Assembly (NCBI GenBank): GCA_964633445.1
Contig: CAZWFW010000051.1
Coordinates: 1 to 6,650, forward strand
Source: CAZWFW01 sp964633445
Lineage (GTDB): Archaea; Undinarchaeota; CAZWFW01
Reading direction: 5' to 3'
Length of the DNA: 6,650 nucleotides
Shown piece after piece: positions 5,086 through 6,650 of this stretch. Below the pieces are notes generated by a model. That model worked only from the letters and a program-made list of their open reading frames with translations, was not told where the DNA came from and did not search any database. Every line of letters starts with the position of its first letter. The first letter of the stretch is position 1. The translations under genes were made by a program, and so were the position numbers.

Positions 5086-6549
5086 TTAGTACTCGATTTC
5101 TATCCTACCTTTGCCAGGTAACCAATCAATAACTTTGCCAACGAGCCCCCTCCTCTTCCGGTATTCGAAAATCTCTCTTATGAATTGTGCTTGCTCTGTT
5201 CTTTTTATAAGCAATTCCTTCGTTCCAATATCCTTTCTATGATAAAGCTTCCAATCGCTTCTGACATACCTAGTAGCTTTTTCAGCAATCTCTGCAGCCT
5301 CTTCAATACTTTCAGCTTTCGCAAAAATTTCAATTACTCTTGAGCCTAAGGTGTAGAGCTTACCTTGCCTTTCGTCAACGCTCGCATAATAAACTTTCGC
5401 CCCTAATTCATTTATTTTCTTTTCATCAACCTCAACAACATGACCCTTAGCAATTTCCTTATGCTCAGGATAACCCTTCGGTGCTATACACTTAACTACA
5501 GTATCACAATTCTCAACTTCAAGCCTAATCCTGTTAAGTCCGCCCTCTATAATTCTATAGCAGATATCAATGACATCGTTCTGAAGTATTGGGAAAACGT
5601 TAACAACCTCAGGATCACCAAATCTTGAATAAAACTCGAGTATTGTAGGCCCCCACTTATCGGTTAACATGAACTGTCCAGAAATTGCGCCTTTATACTC
5701 CACACCAGTTTCTTTTCTTATGCATTTAATTGTTTTCTCAATAATTTTGACCGATTCCTCGTACTCCCTCTTGGTTAGGAATGGAAGAATATCTGAAGAA
5801 TAGATGGATCCCATCCCCCCAGTCTCTGGACCTAGGTCATCATCATACGCGTGGGGATGATCCTGCACTGGTTTAAAAGCTAGAATATGCTTACCATCTG
5901 TAAAGCATTGTACCGTATACTCAACACCCTCAACCTTCTCCTCAATCAGAATCTTATCCTCGATATCCTTACTTAAGTTTTGCTCATAAATGCGTTTAGC
6001 GTGCTTTTCTTTTACCTCAGCTTTCTCCTTACGTAGATATGCTTGCAAATCAGCAATGACCTTAACACCCTTGCCTCCAGCTTGTCTTGCTGGCTTTATT
6101 GCTATCGATTCAGCATACTCCTTGATATATGCTAAAGCATCTTCAACATTTTTAAAAGCCTTGAACCTTAATCTTCCAGGAATTTTATATTTAGCCATCA
6201 ATCTGCGCATAAACGCTTTGCTCATCTCAATCATAGCAGCTTCCTTCAAAGCCCCAACACAAGGTATGTTATGATCGATTAATGCATTGGTTACTCCGTA
6301 AAATTGTGGCTCCTCTGGCCCAACGAATGCAAAATCGGGACTAATCTCTCTAGCAAACTCCAGGATTTGCTTAGCATCAATTAAATTTCCTTTTTTATAT
6401 CTACCCCCAGTTTCTTTGCAAATTTTAATTATACCAGGGTTTGCTCCTTCAAGAAAAGCATTTAGCTGGATATTTTCACTTTTAGCAAGAGCTTCAGCAA
6501 TCGCATGCTCTCTTGCCGCTGTTCCTATAAGCAAAATTTTTGTAACCAT
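5086..6549 (-). CDS. purD: Phosphoribosylamine-glycine ligase (GAR synthetase)
   Basis: PurD joins glycine to 5-phosphoribosylamine with ATP, the second step of purine synthesis, in the cytoplasm. I start it at the ATG at 6549 (487 residues) because ILLIGTAAREHA, the normal N-terminus, begins there and a TATA box lies 25 bases upstream; the frame is open to a TTG at 6615, but that would add 22 residues lying across the promoter. Visible motifs are GTAAREHA (9-16), ANPGI (36-40), FVGPEEP (75-81), the ATP-grasp lysine loop IKPARQAGGKGVKV (151-164), LIEEKVEGVEYTVQ (201-214), DHPHAYDDDLGPETGGMGS (230-248) and EFYSRFGDPE (305-314). It is longer than the roughly 430 residues of bacterial enzymes: it has a charged insertion at about 168-200 and a basic tail after YHRKDIGT (436-443). 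Two motifs deviate: GTAAREHA where GGGGREHA is usual, and Tyr307 where the second metal ligand Asn (EFN/EYN-x-RFGDPE) is expected. The phosphatase gene follows after one base. Confidence 0.95.
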   Translation of the reverse strand: MVTKILLIGTAAREHAIAEALAKSENIQLNAFLEGANPGIIKICKETGGRYKKGNLIDAKQILEFAREISPDFAFVGPEEPQFYGVTNALIDHNIPCVGALKEAAMIEMSKAFMRRLMAKYKIPGRLRFKAFKNVEDALAYIKEYAESIAIKPARQAGGKGVKVIADLQAYLRKEKAEVKEKHAKRIYEQNLSKDIEDKILIEEKVEGVEYTVQCFTDGKHILAFKPVQDHPHAYDDDLGPETGGMGSIYSSDILPFLTKREYEESVKIIEKTIKCIRKETGVEYKGAISGQFMLTDKWGPTILEFYSRFGDPEVVNVFPILQNDVIDICYRIIEGGLNRIRLEVENCDTVVKCIAPKGYPEHKEIAKGHVVEVDEKKINELGAKVYYASVDERQGKLYTLGSRVIEIFAKAESIEEAAEIAEKATRYVRSDWKLYHRKDIGTKELLIKRTEQAQFIREIFEYRKRRGLVGKVIDWLPGKGRIEIEY

Positions 6550-6568
6550 TATCTTGTTAATTGTGAAA

Positions 6569-6580
6569 CTATATAAAATT
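6569..6580 (-). promoter_or_regulatory. TATA box of the purD-phosphatase operon (leaderless type)
   Basis: On the - strand AATTTTATATAG has its TATA core centred about 25 bases before the purD ATG at 6549. No Shine-Dalgarno precedes that ATG, so the transcript probably begins at or within a few bases of it. An A-rich stretch directly upstream could be the TFB-recognition element. Confidence 0.65.
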
Positions 6581-6650
6581 TTAGATTTATAGAGGAGATC
6601 TGTCCACTTAAGCAAATTATAAATTCTTCAAAATCATTAAATTCTTACGC
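6581..6650. other. AT-rich sequence upstream of purD, no gene seen
   Basis: Only the purD upstream region is visible here. On the + strand GAGGAGATC (6591-6599) looks like a ribosome site, but no start codon follows at a usable distance and the window ends soon after. Confidence 0.5.

Noticed and set aside
5990..6274. A 94-residue open frame on the + strand.
   Set aside because: It is antisense to the ATP-grasp part of purD and shows no motif or ribosome site.
6550..6615. A 22-residue N-terminal extension of PurD from a TTG start.
   Set aside because: It runs through the TATA box of purD, and the conserved PurD N-terminus begins right after the ATG at 6549.
1..6650. CRISPR arrays, insertion sequences or integrase genes.
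   Set aside because: No regularly spaced repeats, no transposase or integrase motifs and no second copy of the tRNA end were seen on either strand.

Overview
The window looks like chromosomal DNA from an AT-rich, probably thermophilic archaeon. Four things point that way. Two genes, pelota (the archaeal/eukaryotic ribosome-rescue factor) and an adenosine-specific-kinase-like gene, are typical of archaea. The tRNA 3' end at the left edge has stems made only of G and C inside a very AT-rich sequence, and it does not encode CCA. Three genes have a TATA box centred about 25 bases before the start codon, which fits archaeal leaderless transcription. The gene and operon architecture is tight and partly overlapping. 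The exact lineage cannot be fixed by reading alone.

Layout, left to right. Bases 1-16 are the last bases of a + strand tRNA, best matched to tRNA-Asp. Its 3' trailer carries a perfect 7-base inverted repeat of the acceptor end. Bases 17-490 form a long AT-rich gap with two copies of a TATA-like 10-mer and a small hairpin but no convincing gene. At 491-1594 (+) lies a 367-residue charged protein that I do not recognise, with a strong Shine-Dalgarno sequence before a TTG start. Convergent to it, at 1582-2069 (-), is an adenosine-specific-kinase-family gene broken by one missing base: the conserved C-terminal third is intact but in another frame. A 57-base divergent spacer with two abutting TATA boxes separates it from pelota (2127-3173, +). 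Pelota is followed after 14 bases by a polytopic membrane protein resembling archaeal O-antigen/oligosaccharide polymerases (3188-4327, +). The right half is a - strand pair: purD (5086-6549), read first from a leaderless-type promoter, and one base downstream of it a PP1/PP2A-like (PPP family) protein phosphatase (4293-5084). The 3' end of the phosphatase gene overlaps the membrane-protein gene by 35 bases.

Together this is mostly housekeeping: purine synthesis (PurD), mRNA quality control and ribosome rescue (Pelota), protein dephosphorylation (PPP) and probably cell-surface glycan assembly. I did not find a clear new defence or mobile system. The points most worth a second look are the frameshifted kinase-like gene, the PurD that has Tyr where the family's metal-binding Asn is expected, the hairpin-forming tRNA trailer, the unrecognised protein beside the tRNA, and the missing standard start codon of the membrane protein.
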